The translations under genes and the position numbers were made by a program. From Piliocolobus tephrosceles (Eukaryota > Chordata > Mammalia > Primates > Cercopithecidae): DNA of 64,000 nucleotides. This document shows positions 43,777 to 55,370 of this stretch, one piece after another. The notes beneath the pieces are model-generated. The model made no database searches and was not told the origin of the DNA. It saw only the letters and a program-made list of their open reading frames with translations. Where the stretch lies: NCBI RefSeq assembly GCF_002776525.5, contig NC_045434.1:111221081-111285080 (forward strand), given 5' to 3'. Numbering within the stretch: the first letter of the stretch is position 1; every line of letters starts with the position of its first letter.

Positions 43777-43787
43777 GGGACTTTCCC
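43777..43787 (-). promoter_or_regulatory. NF-kB consensus site upstream of CSF1
   Basis: GGGACTTTCCC (GGGAAAGTCCC on the gene strand) fits GGGRNNYYCC perfectly. It lies about 370-380 bp upstream of the expected cap site, where an NF-kB element mediating cytokine induction is described for human CSF1 as I recall. Confidence 0.75.
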
Positions 43788-43789
43788 TC

Positions 43790-44460
43790 CAGGCCTGAAA
43801 ATCCCCAAATCTTAGCAGAAAACGGACCGAGAGCAGGGACAAGCACTGGGAAGGGAGGGAAATCCTTTGAAGACGCCCCCACCCCATTCTCAGAGTGCCG
43901 AAAGGAGTCCAGTGTTACTTGCTCCCTCGTGGAGCCTGAGTCAGCAGGTTTGCCGGCAGCCCCCTTCTTCCTCTGCAGTCCCCAAGCAGCCCGCCCAGCC
44001 TCAAGTCCCATTATGGGAGGGAGGCCAGCTACCTGACCAGGAAGGGAGCAGCTGTGTCCTATGACAGCAAGCTGGGGGGCTGTTCCCTGGGTGCCAGCAG
44101 ACACTTCAAGGCACCTGACCCTTAGATGATGAAAATGCTGGCTGGTACCCATGCGCTCTCCGGGAGGCAAAATCCAACTCAGATTGGAAATGTCCTGCAC
44201 CTGGACCCTAGATTTCCCTGGATGTTTTCGGAAATTGCACTTACTGAGGTGATTAATCACGTTTTGTTTCTATATGAGAATGAATCTAAGTGAGGACTAG
44301 TAGGATGAGCCTAAGCCTATTAATTATAATGCCAACTTCAGGAGCGTTTTCTTTCTTCAATTCATTATGATTCAATTCCTCTGTGAGGCTGCCCATTTCC
44401 ACCCCCTGGGAAATAAAGGATATGTGGCCTGCTCTTGAAGAGGAGTCTCTTGTCAGTTGC
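43790..44460. other. CSF1 upstream region
   Basis: Beyond the NF-kB site the sequence becomes CpG-poor. Apart from the AP-1/MARE-like word I see no further clear site. Confidence 0.4.
43937..43943. promoter_or_regulatory. AP-1/MARE-like site upstream of CSF1
   Basis: TGAGTCA, extended to CTGAGTCAGCA, which resembles a Maf recognition element. About 530 bp upstream of the expected cap site. A seven-base match occurs by chance often, so this is a candidate only. Confidence 0.4.
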
Positions 44461-44469
44461 ACTACATAT

Positions 44470-44890
44470 CCCTCACTCCAGTCCTAGGCAATAATTTTAC
44501 ACCTGAATGCCTTTGCTCAGACTGGTCCCTCTGCTTGGAATGCTCCTTTCTCCACATGGCTGAAGACAAACTCCTCATTTCAGGCTGAAATCGCATCTCA
44601 TCCTCCACCAGCAAAGCCTTCTGTGACTCTCCCAGCAGAGCAAAGGGTCCTTTTTCTGTGTTCCCACTGGACTTGGCTCATTCCTCAGTGCTGGCTCTGA
44701 TAAGTCGTTTGCCATCCATTCATTCTCCACAGTACTTTTTGAAGTGTTTAAGGTGGTACTGATGGTTACATTCTGTCCCCACCCTAGACCGAGACTTCCT
44801 CCAGGTGGCACCCATGCTCAGTCACCTCTGGATCAATGGTACCTAGCACATAATGGGTACCCAGTTAATGATGGTTGAGTTGAATTAGGC
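44470..44890 (+). mobile_element. L2 LINE 3' end
   Basis: CTCTGCTTGGAATGCTCC, TCAGGCTGAAATCGCATC, AAGCCTTCTGTGACTCTCC and GGTACCTAGCACATAATGGG. Confidence 0.75.
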
Positions 44891-45244
44891 CATTAGAGAA
44901 TACTTTATTCTTTTGACAAATATGTGCTACCAGATGCTAGGCACTGTGCTGGTCCCTGGGGATACAACAATGACATGGTCACTGTACAATAATGATTTAA
45001 GATAACATGTTGACACCACAGTTCTTAAGACTGATAAAAGGTTAGAGGAAGTAACCTGAGAAAGATAAACCAACAGACTTGTTGAGAATGGGGTCCAGTT
45101 TTACTTGCTCCCTCCTTCACCAACCCAGCCCTGGCCCAGGTTCACTGAGGCTGGCATTTGGACTTTGCTTAGCTTCTGGAGGAGCGTAATCATTCTCTAC
45201 ATTGGTGCAAGGCTTGAGGTCCTCATTCCCCAAACTGAAGTTCT

Positions 45245-45475
45245 TTACATACCTTAGTTTGAACCTGACTCCACTACTTACAAGTGATTTGACCTTGGTA
45301 GCTCTGCCAAGTTATTTGCTGTGTGACATTGGACAAACTTCTCTCAGTTCCCTTGTCTATAAAATAGAGATGTTAATTTCTCTCTCTGAACTAAGGTGTT
45401 ATGAGTATTGAATGAGATAAGGCCTGTGAAGTATTTAGCACAGGGCCTGAAGACAGTAAGTGCTTTTGTTACTAT
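45245..45475 (+). mobile_element. MIR
   Basis: CTTAGTTTGAACCTGACTCC, GCTGTGTGACATTGGACAAAC and GAATGAGATAAGGCCTGTGAAG. Confidence 0.75.
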
Positions 45476-45499
45476 TATCTGTTCACTCACATAGGTTCT

Positions 45500-45735
45500 A
45501 AAGCAATGACACTGCAATGGTGCAGTGGACTTGGGAGTCCCAAGGCCAGGTTTTAGTCCCAGCTCTGCCATTCATTTGCTGTGTAACTTTGGACAAACCC
45601 CTTAGCTTTTTGAGCCTCTCTTTCCTCATTTATACAGTGGCAATTTTAAGACTTTCCCCAAGGGGTCTTGGTTATGAGGTCAAATGGGTCATATGGGAGT
45701 CCCTAAGGCAGTGCACAACACAGAGTAGGGGTTCA
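45500..45735 (+). mobile_element. MIR
   Basis: CAGCTCTGCCATTCATTTGC, TGTAACTTTGGACAAACCCC, TTGAGCCTCTCTTTCCTC: a second MIR directly after the first, same orientation. Confidence 0.75.
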
Positions 45736-46209
45736 GTTATGAAAGCTCTTTGGACATGTAGGCTGTGGGGCTCTGGGAGGCTCTGCCTTCATGGAGTTGT
45801 AGAGGGATGAGCAAGGTCCTTGATAACCATGACTCCACAGCGGGACTTGCAGCTGTCTCTTCTCTGTTATCTTAAAAGAAGGGACTGTGGATCTGCTTGA
45901 TGTGGACATGTTTTGTCACCAGACACAGGGAAATTGAGGCTGGAAAAGCTGATGGCTAGCCTCAAGTGACTCACCTGAGTCTCCTCCGCTTGCTCCTGCC
46001 CTGGAGCTGATGTTCTTCCCTCCACCCTCCGCAAGCCCCCCAGCCCCACTGTGTCTGCCTGGCTGGCTGGGAGACTTGTGGCTGGCAGGTCCTGCCTGCA
46101 TCTTAGGGCCAAGCCAGCAGGATGGTGTCCGTCTGCACATGGTGTCTTAGCTCTTCACATCCATGCAAGCTGTTTGTACCCATCCATGGGCAATGAGTGA
46201 TGGTACCAC

Positions 46210-46330
46210 AGAAAGAGATTTTTCACCCCGTGTTGCCTCGGATGAAAAAATGGAGGCCCAGACAGGATAAACCTCCTCCTCCAGAGTCACACATGAATGA
46301 TGAGTCGAGGGCGGGGACCTCCAGAGTGAG
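46210..46330 (-). mobile_element. MIR-like fragment
   Basis: GATGAAAAAATGGAGGCCCAG and CAGAGTCACACATGAATGATG resemble reverse MIR; diverged. Confidence 0.5.
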
Positions 46331-46744
46331 TCCTGGAGTAAGAGGACTCAGCTCTGCATGCTTACCTTGGTCAGCTTAGCTGCTGGCCTCCCTGCTGACT
46401 ACCAGTGAAGTCATGTCCCAGGCCGGGTTCTGGGACAGGTATAGGGGAATTGGAAGCATCTGAGATTTGGGGTTTTGATGATTTCATAATGTAGCATCAT
46501 CAAGAAAGCAGTGCTCAGCTGACCGCAGGAGAGAGTAGAAGGGAGCATGGGAGAGATGCTATTTGCCAGAGGAATGAACCACTGGAGGGAAGTGAGAGAT
46601 TGAACAGAGGGAAATAGAGATGGATGGCAGGAAGTGGGAGGAAACCCTCATTTGCTGGTTGTCCAAATGTCATTTCCTTGAAGCTATTTGACAGCCAATT
46701 TCCCCTTGAGATCTCTTCTAAGGAATGGCCTTCTATCACAAAGA

Positions 46745-46972
46745 GCTTTCTTTCTTCCTTTCTCTTTATTTTCTGTTTTCTTTCTTTCTCCCTTTATTCA
46801 TGCATCCCTCCACTCCTCCTCCCTTTCTTCTTTTTTCTTTCCTATTTTCCTTTTCTTTTGTTCTTCATTTCTTTCTCTTTCTCTTTTCTTTCTTTTATCT
46901 ATTCCTTCTCTCTTCCTTTCTTTCTCCCTTCCTTTTCTCCTTCCTTCCCACCTTTCTCTCTTTCTTCCACCT
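46745..46972 (+). repeat. Polypyrimidine tract
   Basis: About 230 bp of almost only C and T with irregular CTTT and CCTT words. No Alu attached. Phe/Ser-rich frames here are artefacts. Confidence 0.9.
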
Positions 46973-46979
46973 AAGTGGC

Positions 46980-48590
46980 TCTGTGGCTCTTTAGAAAGTC
47001 GACTGGGGGTGGACAGCAGCTACCTTGGAAGCTGGGGCTGCAGAGAAAATGCTGCTTTCTTGTCCCAGTGCTACAGAAAGGGCCAGAATGTAGGACTCCT
47101 AGCTGACCAGGTTTGGGAGCAGGACGTCAGAGCCAGAGCGTCCCATCTCCCAGCCATGCACCTATGTCCTTTGTGCTGCAGCCTGCCCTTTCAGTCATGT
47201 CTTCTCCCATTTTCAAGGTGAGGGGCAGCATGAAGGGTGGTAAAGCAGCCACCAGGGAAGGATCTTGGACTGAATGTCCTTGTCAATTAAATGGGAACAG
47301 CAGCTCCCACCTGCCAGCTTCCTGGGGCTGATGTGAAGCCTTTGTGTTTGGCAAACTACCGAGAGCCAATCTTTGGTACTTTGGAACTATTGATACTTGT
47401 TGAGACCACGCCATCCTATGGCTGGGGGAAAGTTAGCTGTCCCCCTTGTCCCAGAGCCACAGAAATACGTGCTGGCTTCAGGACTTGTGCCACCCCCAAA
47501 GGGCAAGCATTGCTGCAATGCACGACTGTATCAGCAGCCTGTCCACTTTCCTCTCCTGGAGCTTCCTGCCACAACCAGGCTTGGCACTGTCTCCTGGACC
47601 TCAGTGGGACCGATTCTTAGGTTGCGCTCATGAACTCCTCAGAACTGAAAAATCTAACCCAGAAATTGATAAGCAATTTATCCACAGTGAATTCTGGCTT
47701 CCCAAGTGCCCTCCCTACCCCCTAAAGTCACGACCCCTCAGCTGAGGACCCTTCTAGAATGAAAGTTTCCAACCTTCATCGGAAAAAGAGAATCATGAAA
47801 AGGATGATGTGTCAGCTGGTGCCCAAGCATCACAGCAAGCTCACTTCCTATCCTGGCCCTATGTGACTTCAGAGTAAATGAGGCAGAGAATTACCTAGAA
47901 ACAGGAAGTGAGAACCTACACCATCTGTAGTCATCTGTTAGTACAATAAACACTTTTAGTGCCTGCTGCATGCCTGGCCTGTGGTTGTCCACACTTTGTT
48001 GAATTACATGGCCTCCGTCCTCACAGACTGCCAGGGACACACACATCAAGGGGTATGAGCATGACCATGAAGAAATGTTCCAGTGCCCCAAAGGCCCAAA
48101 GTGGTTTGGCTTCAGAAGTTACTTGAAGGAAATCAGAAACCTGGAGTAGAGAAGAGATTGGGAATTAGAATAAATCAGGTCCTAGATATAGCCAGAGAGA
48201 CAGATCCCTCTATTCCACTTACATGATTTAAGGTTGTTCCTTGTCTTGGCTCTCTAAGTTGGTTTGCCCAGTGCTAACTGGGAAGTCCAAGGTGATGCTT
48301 GGATGCTCTGTATGGAGGCCAGGCTGGGCAGAGATGGGGGAGGCCCAGAGCAGGAGAGTAGGTGGGGAGAGGACACCTTCCTAAGGTTGCCCCGTGTGAA
48401 GGGAGGAAAGGCATAGGTGACTCCAACTACAACAAGCAATACTCACTCATTTCTGTGGCTGCCGTGAGCCCCGGGCCAGGGGCCCAGCCCAGCCCAGTCC
48501 CGGGTCCTCCAGCCAGAAGACAAGTCCCCTTTCCATTGGTTGCTGCTGAGTACTTCTCCCTAGGGGAAGGAAAAGTCTCACAGCCCTCGC
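46980..48590. other. Intergenic, no recognised gene
   Basis: Short frames only; no coding signs and no clear repeat family. Confidence 0.4.
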
Positions 48591-48599
48591 AAGTGGAAT

Positions 48600-49170
48600 G
48601 TGGCGAGTAAGAGCATTAGCTCTGTAACCGAACTGCTTGGGCTAAAATCCGAGCTCTGCCTCCTGATAACTCCATGACCCTGGGTAGGGTACCTAACCTT
48701 TTTGTGCCTCAGTTTTCTCATCTGTAAAATGAAGTTAACAATGGTGCCCTTACTCGGCCAGGCACGGTGGCTCATGCCTGTAATCCCAGCACTTTGGGAG
48801 GCCGAGGAGGACAGATCACGAGGTCAGATGGAGACCATCCTGGCTAACACGGTGAAAACCCGTCTCTACCAAAACTACAAAAAAGTAGCCGGGCATGGTA
48901 GCAGGTGCCTGTAGTCCCAGCTACTCGGGAGGCTGAGGCAGGAGAATGGCGTAAACCCGGGAGGCGGAGCTTACAGTGAGCCGAGATCGTGCCACTGCAC
49001 TCCAGCCTGGGCTACAGAGTGAGACTCCGTCTCAAAAAAAAAAAAAAAAAAGTAAAAAAAAAAAAATAATAATAATAATAATAATGGTGCCTTACTCATA
49101 GGGCTGGTATAAGGATCAGTTAGGTGATTATGCATAAAACGCCCAAAGCAGTGCTTAGAATATATAGAAT
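48600..49170 (+). mobile_element. MIR, split by an AluY
   Basis: GAGTAAGAGCATTAGCTCTG, GACCCTGGGTAGGGTACC, CTCAGTTTTCTCATCTGTAA before, and ATAGGGCTGGTATAAGGATC after the Alu. Confidence 0.8.
48756..49082 (+). mobile_element. AluY
   Basis: GGCCAGGCACGGTGGCTCATG, GAGACCATCCTGGCTAACAC, GGAGCTTACAGTGAGCCGAG and a long A/AAT tail. AATGGTGCCCTTACTC (48740-48755) is repeated at 49083-49097 with one base lost. Confidence 0.93.
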
Positions 49171-49179
49171 ATAGAATAT

Positions 49180-49900
49180 AGCTAGAGAAGGAGTAGAGTG
49201 GTCGTTGTTGAGGGGCTGGTGAAGCAGAGAGGGCACTGCATTTATTGTTCAGTCAGTGCTACCTCAGGTGTCATCAGAGAGGGACTCCAGAGTGTCTGTG
49301 CTAATGCCTTCTCAGTCAGGGAACAGTGGCGGGGGTGCGGGGAGTGGGGTGGCATATGACCAAGGCTGGTTCCACTCAGGAAAGCCCCTTCTGAATCCTG
49401 TCATGGGGAGAGCCCCTGTTCCAGGGGCCAGGAGGACGTGGGGGTGGGCTTAATTCTGGAGCCCAGAGGAGTTGACACGGCTTGTGTTCCCACCTCTTAG
49501 TCCAGAACTCTCTCGCAGTCACTGACAGGAGCAGGAATGCAGTATTCCTCCAGGAGCTCCTCCCTTCCCCTAACCACAATTGGCCACATAACCCACAACA
49601 GCCAATTGGTCCATTCACTAGAAAGCCTGTTTGTTGGAGCCCAGGCAGAGCGCTCTGCCCCTCCTACTCCCTGTCAGCTCCCAGTGCCGGGCTGCGAGTC
49701 CCCAGAGCAGCTGGTCACTTGGCCTGGAACAGCCTCCTCTTCTGTCCTCCATGGGCAGGTGTCTGGGGCAGAGTCCAGTCAGGGCCATCCATGGCTTGGC
49801 ACCAGGGTGTTCCCTGGGGCTGTTAGGTGAGAATTCTGCCTGTCAGTGTCCAGCTCTTTGCTAGAAGCAGCTGAGGGGCCAGCACTCAATGATCCAGTCC
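49180..49900. other. Intergenic, no recognised gene
   Basis: GC-moderate unique-looking DNA; the overlapping short frames near 49482-49864 have no family signature. Confidence 0.4.
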
Positions 49901-49904
49901 TTGC

Positions 49905-50115
49905 CAAGGTGTAGCAGAAGGAATGCAGGAATTGGCTTCAGCTCAGATCTTTTTGGATATACCATTTACCAACAGGGACCTTTGGCAAGTTGCTTGAATC
50001 CTCCAAGCCTCAGTTCTCTTATCTGTAAAATGGGAATTATCATAATTTTGGCCTCCCATGAGTAGTGACAGAATCAAATTAGAAATGTACTGGAAAATGC
50101 TCTGTAATCTTAGAA
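49905..50115 (+). mobile_element. MIR
   Basis: GGACCTTTGGCAAGTTGCTTG, GCCTCAGTTCTCTTATCTG, AAAATGGGAATTATCATAAT. Confidence 0.8.
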
Positions 50116-50149
50116 GACTCATGTGACGTTGGCTATCATTAGTAAAGGA

Positions 50150-50370
50150 CTTTGGGGTTGAAATCAGATCTACATTCAGATCTCAGATCTGCTACTTTCT
50201 AGCTTTGTGACCTGGGGCAATGTAGGAACCCTTATGAACCTCAATTTCCTCATCTACTAAGTGGAAGTCATACTACCTGTCTCAGAGTGTTACAAAAAGT
50301 CAACATCGTGTATAACCAGGCCCATGTTGCAGAGTGGCTGCCCAGTGACCATTAGCTACAATTATTCATA
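50150..50370 (+). mobile_element. MIR
   Basis: CTTTCTAGCTTTGTGACCTG, CCTCAATTTCCTCATCTAC and ACCTGTCTCAGAGTGTTAC. Confidence 0.8.
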
Positions 50371-50379
50371 GAAGTAACA

Positions 50380-51970
50380 GGAATGATATGACCAGACAGA
50401 GCTCACCATAGAAAGCAAACCAGGTTCACATGCATCTTATTTTCTGCAGCTATAGGCCCCCATGCTGTACTCACTCAATAAATATTTGCTGATTGATTGA
50501 GGATAATTGATCCTGGACTCCAGTGCCAATGTTCCTTGAAAAGCTGGGAACTGCCTGGCCCTGGGCCTTTCCTAACAGAGATGGAACAGCCTGGCATAGA
50601 GTCTCTATCCCCTTTTTCACCCCTGATTAGGTCAGATATTTGCTGCCCTTAAAGCTCATAAAGTGCTATTTCATTAAATTGTGTTTTCAGTTATGCAAAA
50701 ACAGGGTCATGCCAAGGCTATTTTACTGTGAAGAAAGCAGAGAACCATAGAAAATGTATTTTTAGAACATGACAATAGAAGTCATCCTCCCGTTCTGCCT
50801 TGAATTAAAAGAAAATCATTGAGCACATGCCTAATTCTTTAAGCCAGCTTAAAAGGAGAATCTTCCTAGAGCTGAGTTTGGGGGAAACCAGACTATGGGC
50901 TCATGTCTTCTTGGACACTCTGTGCCCCTAAGGAATTTCACCTCTTTTTGCAGGTGGGAGCCAGGACTCAAGAGGAAAATTGAGCATATGCCTCTGGAAT
51001 CACTAGCACTTCTCCCTACATTCCTTAACTTGCTTATTTAATGAACATCTATTGAGCAGCTACGTAGGCACTAGGGCTAAAGTTATTAACCAGGACCACC
51101 TTTTACTCCCAGGAAACTCAGAGTCTCATGGGAGGAGGAGACCCTCGAGCTGCATTGAGAGCAAAAGTGCACATGGTGCAGAGCATTCCAGAGAGAGGGA
51201 ATAGCATGCACAAAGCTCAGGAGAGGCAAGGGCAGTGAAGTGGGTTCTGGGTAGTATAATTACTCAGGAATGATTGGAGCTGGGGAGGAAGACTAGAGGA
51301 AGTGAGAGACAGGCCAGACCAATCCCATTCACTGGGCATCTGTAGGTCATACACGTGACATTTGACTTTACATTGAGGACCACTGAGGATGCTAGGAGAT
51401 GACAGGATTGGATGCATCCATTAATGAATGTTTTCCAAGCATAGGGCACCATCTGATGGGGTCCGTGAAGAGGCACATTCCGTGGTGCCTGGACTTGTGC
51501 TTAGGAAATGCAGCATCTTATTAGGAAGTGAGGGCTTGGGGGAGTGCCAGACACTTATACAGGTTTATCAGCTAAAGGGAAGGAGCCCACAGAGGGAGAA
51601 GCTAAGCAGATGGAGAGACAGGGCCACTGAAGGAGCAGGGTCCTGGGGATAGGCAGGGGTGAGATCAAGGATATGAGGAGAGGGTCTGTGGGGTCAGAGA
51701 AAGGGACATTTTGCCTTTGAGGGCCAAGATGTGGGTTTGGCAGAAGGAACAGAGCTCAGGAGACTAAGTGCTGTAGAGGGAGAAATTCGGGTAATCAGTG
51801 GTGGATCCAGGTGAAGAGAGAAGGAGGGGCCAGGAAACAGTCATTGTCTCATTCAACAAACAAGACAAATGCTCACTGACCACCAAGCAGGGACCAGGGA
51901 CAATTAGGAACCAGATTGCCATGGTTCCCACCCCCAGGAGCTCATGGTCTCCTGCCTTCCCTGCTTGCCC
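50380..51970. other. Intergenic; old unassigned repeat near 51040-51200
   Basis: AACATCTATTGAGCAGCTACG...AAACTCAGAGTCTCATGGG belongs to a common old interspersed sequence also seen at about 7690, 8800, 27120, 44910, 55580 and 57810. I cannot name the family with confidence. Confidence 0.4.
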
Positions 51971-51974
51971 CTCC

Positions 51975-52260
51975 CATGTGTTCTTGTTGGAATCTGCTTG
52001 TACTCATCTTTAGGGCCTGTCTGAAATGTCCCCTCCTCGGGAAGCCTTCCCCCTCACTTTCAACAGGAATGCTTCCTCTCTCCTCTGGCCCCATGGTTCT
52101 TTGGTCTCTGTGTCTCTCTTGTGTTTATGTACATTTCTTACCCTTCTTCTTAATAAACTATGAATGTAGAGACAGCTTTTATCTCCCACAGACCCCATAT
52201 ATACTAGGTGCTCAATAAAGCTTTGTTGAATGGATGAATGAATGAGTGAATGAATGGATT
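51975..52260 (+). mobile_element. L2 LINE 3' end
   Basis: TCTGAAATGTCCCCTCCTCG, GAAGCCTTCCCCCTCAC, ACTAGGTGCTCAATAAAGC and a GAATGAATGA-type tail. Confidence 0.85.
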
Positions 52261-52761
52261 TTATGAATCCAGGCCATTCTCCCTGCTGGAAGCAACCTTT
52301 TTCCCTCTCCTGTTTCTAAGCTAAGCTCCATCCCTTCATCCCACTGTGGCCTGTCCCCGTGCTGACTGCTGTGTCACATGCTTGTCATGGGCCCTCTGCA
52401 CTTGGGTGAGGTCATGGGCTCTGGCAGGATGCCAGAGCTGCAGGTCAGAACTTGCTCTGTCAGTGTAACCCAGGTGCTAGCAGAACTCGGGGTACTTGTC
52501 CAGGCTCTCCAAAGGCTGCAGAGACCTGCATGCATACAGGATGCAGGGGCACATGTCAGGCCTTCCTCACTCTTGGTCTGTCCTTGCTCTGCTCCAGCCC
52601 TCATGTGGCATAGCAGTCCTGTCGGTGGGCCTTGTCCTCCCTGCCGTGGCCTCACCTAGTGCTGACAGTGGCTCCACACACTCACAGCATGAGTGCTAGC
52701 AACCTTGACTGATGCCAGGGCCTTCGTCGGGTTGGTCCCAACCTTCTGCTTCTGTCTTGTT

Positions 52762-53019
52762 TTCCATTATACACCCCTACACCTGACAAAAATTGGATAG
52801 CCATACACTGGATAAATCTTTATTGAATGTTTTCTATGTGCCTGGCTTAAGGTTACGTGCTGGGATTTCCAAAGTAGAAGACAGTCTACTGTCAGTGAGC
52901 TCATGGTCCAGTGGGCTGGAGGGGTGAGGCTGGAAGCAGGCGGTGACAGCATCCCATAATTAGTGCTATCGGGGAGGAAGCCCAGGTTGCTCTAGGGGCC
53001 TTAAGGAGAAAGCACTTGC

Positions 53020-53050
<31 letters not shown>

Positions 53051-53100
53051 GCACTTCTTATCAGTAAGGAAAAGCTTCTAGCACTTCTGGGAGGCCTTAT
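52762..53100 (+). repeat. Diverged direct duplication, copy 1
   Basis: Shares with 54598-55370 the ordered blocks CTGGATAAATCTTTA, CTATGTGCCTGGCT, GCTGGGATTTCCAAAGTA, CAGTCTACTGTCA, GTGACAGCATCCCATA, GGGGAGGAAGCCCAGGTTGC and AAGCTTCTAGCACTTCT. A poly-T run of about 29 bases at 53023-53051 interrupts it. Confidence 0.85.
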
Positions 53101-53293
53101 GAGTAGAGCTGTGATTTTCAAGGCTGCAATTTTTCTTCTGATTCTAGAGGATTTACTTCTTGTTTTTTCTTTTTAACCTCTGAGTTGAACCGCATCCAAA
53201 TGTCAACATCAGAAGAATAGGAAGTTCTTGAACATGTTTAAACTGTGAAGCCCATAGAAGCCAGATCATTCTTTTGTGGAACTACAACAAAAA

Positions 53294-53570
53294 TTTTTTT
53301 TTTTTTGAGATGAAGTCTTGCGTGCAGTGGCACGATCTCGGCTCACTGCAACATCTGCCTCTTGGGTTTGAGCAATTCTCCTGCCTCAGCCTCCTGAGTT
53401 GCTGGGACTACAGATGTGCGCCACCGTGCCCAGCTAATTTTTGTATTTTAGTAGAGATGGGGTTTCACAATGTTGTCCAGGCTGATCTTGAACTCCTGAC
53501 CTCAGGTGATCCGCCTGCCTCGGACTCCCAAAGTGCTGGGATTACAGGCATGAGTCACCTCACCCGACCT
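53294..53570 (-). mobile_element. Alu with internal deletion
   Basis: GAGATGAAGTCTTGCGTGCAG skips about 20 bp of the usual right arm; ends CACCTCACCCGACC. Confidence 0.9.
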
Positions 53571-53647
53571 CTTTTTAAATAACAGTATATTCAGTCTTAA
53601 ATTAACCTAACTTGTGTTAAATCAGAGACCACTGGATCCTTGTTCTT

Positions 53648-54003
53648 GCTATGGTTTTAACATGTCCCCCAAAAGTTCATGTGTTAGAAACTTAATCCTC
53701 AATGTGACCATGTTGGGAGGTGGGGCTACGAGGGGGGTCCTCATGAATGGATTCATGTTATCATGCGAGTGTGCTGTTATCCATTGATTCTGTCCTCTGA
53801 TGCTTCTCTCTTTGTGTCTCACTTACTTGCTTGCCCTTCCACCCTGTTATAACACAGCAAGAAGATCCTCACCAGATGCCAGGCAGATGCTGGGGCCATG
53901 TCCTTGGACTTCCCTGCTTCCAGAACTGGGGAAATAAATTTCTTTTCTTTATAAATTACCCAGTCTCAAGTATTCTGCTATAGCAGCAGAAAACAGACTG
54001 AGA
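53648..54003 (+). mobile_element. MaLR-type solo LTR
   Basis: TATGGTTTTAACATGTCCCC, GTGTTAGAAACTTAATCCTC, GTTGGGAGGTGGGGC, AAATAAATTTCTTTTC and CAGAAAACAGACTGAGACA mark both ends. No internal retroviral genes. Confidence 0.7.
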
Positions 54004-54321
54004 CAACTCTCATGTAGACAACTTGTAGCAGGGGTCAAAGGTTTAAGGAAAATGTTGAGACCTCAAGTCCTAAGTGGGGAGTATTCTACACTCAGTCTTC
54101 AGATTGGGAAGGTTGGGGGTGTTTATGTATGTTTAGGGGTAGGACTCCTGCTCTAGGAAACAGAATTTGAGAGCTCTGGGTCCCAGAATCAGGCCAGGCC
54201 TCAAAAACAATAGCCCTGGGCCATCAGGGCTCTGCTGGGCTCCCAGCTCTCCTTCCTGCTGTGCTGCTTCCATTATGACATTGGCCAGCCCATCCCTCCC
54301 ACCCCATCAGCACCTCCTGAT

Positions 54322-54370
54322 CATTCTTAGAAAGGGAATGAAGCAGGTAACATTCTTAGAAAGGGAATGA
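54322..54370 (+). repeat. 20-bp direct repeat, period 29
   Basis: CATTCTTAGAAAGGGAATGA at 54322-54341 and again at 54351-54370, identical. Confidence 0.95.
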
Positions 54371-54384
54371 TCCAACATGGGCTG

Positions 54385-54575
54385 GAGCGAGACTGCCTAA
54401 CTCAACTCCAGCCTCTGTACTTAATAGCTATGTAATCTTGGACAAGCCCTCTGTGCCTCTATGCTTCAGTTGCCTTATCTATAAAATGGAGATAATAACA
54501 GCACTGACTTTAATGGTACTGGTGAGGATTAACTGAGTTACTACAGGGGTCTACAGATCTTTTCTGTAAAGGGCC
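54385..54575 (+). mobile_element. MIR
   Basis: ACTTAATAGCTATGTAATCTTG, CTTCAGTTGCCTTATCTAT and GGTGAGGATTAACTGAGTTA. Confidence 0.75.
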
Positions 54576-54597
54576 AGATAGTAAATATTTTTAGTGT

Positions 54598-55370
54598 ACA
54601 CCATTATTCACCCCTATGCCTGACAAAAATCGGATAGCCGTCCACTGGATAAATCTTTTTTTCTTTTTTTCCAGACAGAGTCTTGATCTCTTGCTCTGTC
54701 ACCCAGGCTGGAGTGCAGTGGCACGATCTCGGCTCACTGCAACCTCCGCCTCCCAGGTTCAAGCGACTCTCCCACCTCAGCCTCCCAGGTAGCTGGGACT
54801 ACAGGGGCCCACCATCATGCCTGGCTAATTTTTGTGTTTTTAGTAGAGATGGGGTTTCACCATGTTGGCCAGGCTGGTCTCGAACTCCTGACCTCAAGTG
54901 GTCCACCCAACTCGACCTCCCAAAGTGTTGGAATTACAAGTGTGAGCCACTGTGCCCGGCTGATAAATCTTTACTTAATGTTTACTATGTGCCTGGCTCA
55001 AGATTAAGTGCTGGGATTTCCAAAGTAAAAGATAGTCTACTGTCAATGAGCTCACAGTCCAGCAGAGTTGGAAGGGGAGCCTGGTAAGCAGCCAGTGACA
55101 GCATCCCATAGTTAGTGCTATGGGGGAGGAAGCCCAGGTTGCTCTGGGAGCCTCCAGGAGAAGATCCAGGATCAGGTGCAATTTTCAGGGCCAATGACAG
55201 GTGAGCCAAGGAAAAAAGAGAAGGACCGGGCAGGGAAGGGGGTCTCAGGCAGAGGGAGCAGCAAAAACAAAGGGGAGAGAGGAGACTGGCTCGGTGTGGT
55301 GAATGTGAGTGGTAGAGGGTTGGAGGGGTAAGGAAAAGCTTCTAGCACTTCTAGGAGGCCTCAGGCTCTG
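54598..55370 (+). repeat. Diverged direct duplication, copy 2 (split by an Alu)
   Basis: Second copy of the 52762-53100 block; the Alu at 54657-54961 sits in the GATAAATCTTT word. About 180 bp (55150-55325) between the last two shared blocks is replaced in copy 1 by a shorter sequence with poly-T. Confidence 0.85.
54657..54961 (-). mobile_element. Alu (AluS-like) in duplication copy 2
   Basis: T/C-rich tail to GTGCCCGGCT with GATAAATCTTT at 54648-54658 and 54962-54972. Absent from copy 1, so it entered after the duplication or in only one copy. Confidence 0.93.

Larger units (their letters stand above)
42880..43780. promoter_or_regulatory. CpG island over CSF1 promoter, exon 1 and start of intron 1
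   Basis: Dense CpG and very high GC, strongest at 43010-43380, in contrast to the CpG-poor surroundings. It covers the 5' UTR and first coding exon. Edges are judged by eye. Confidence 0.8.
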
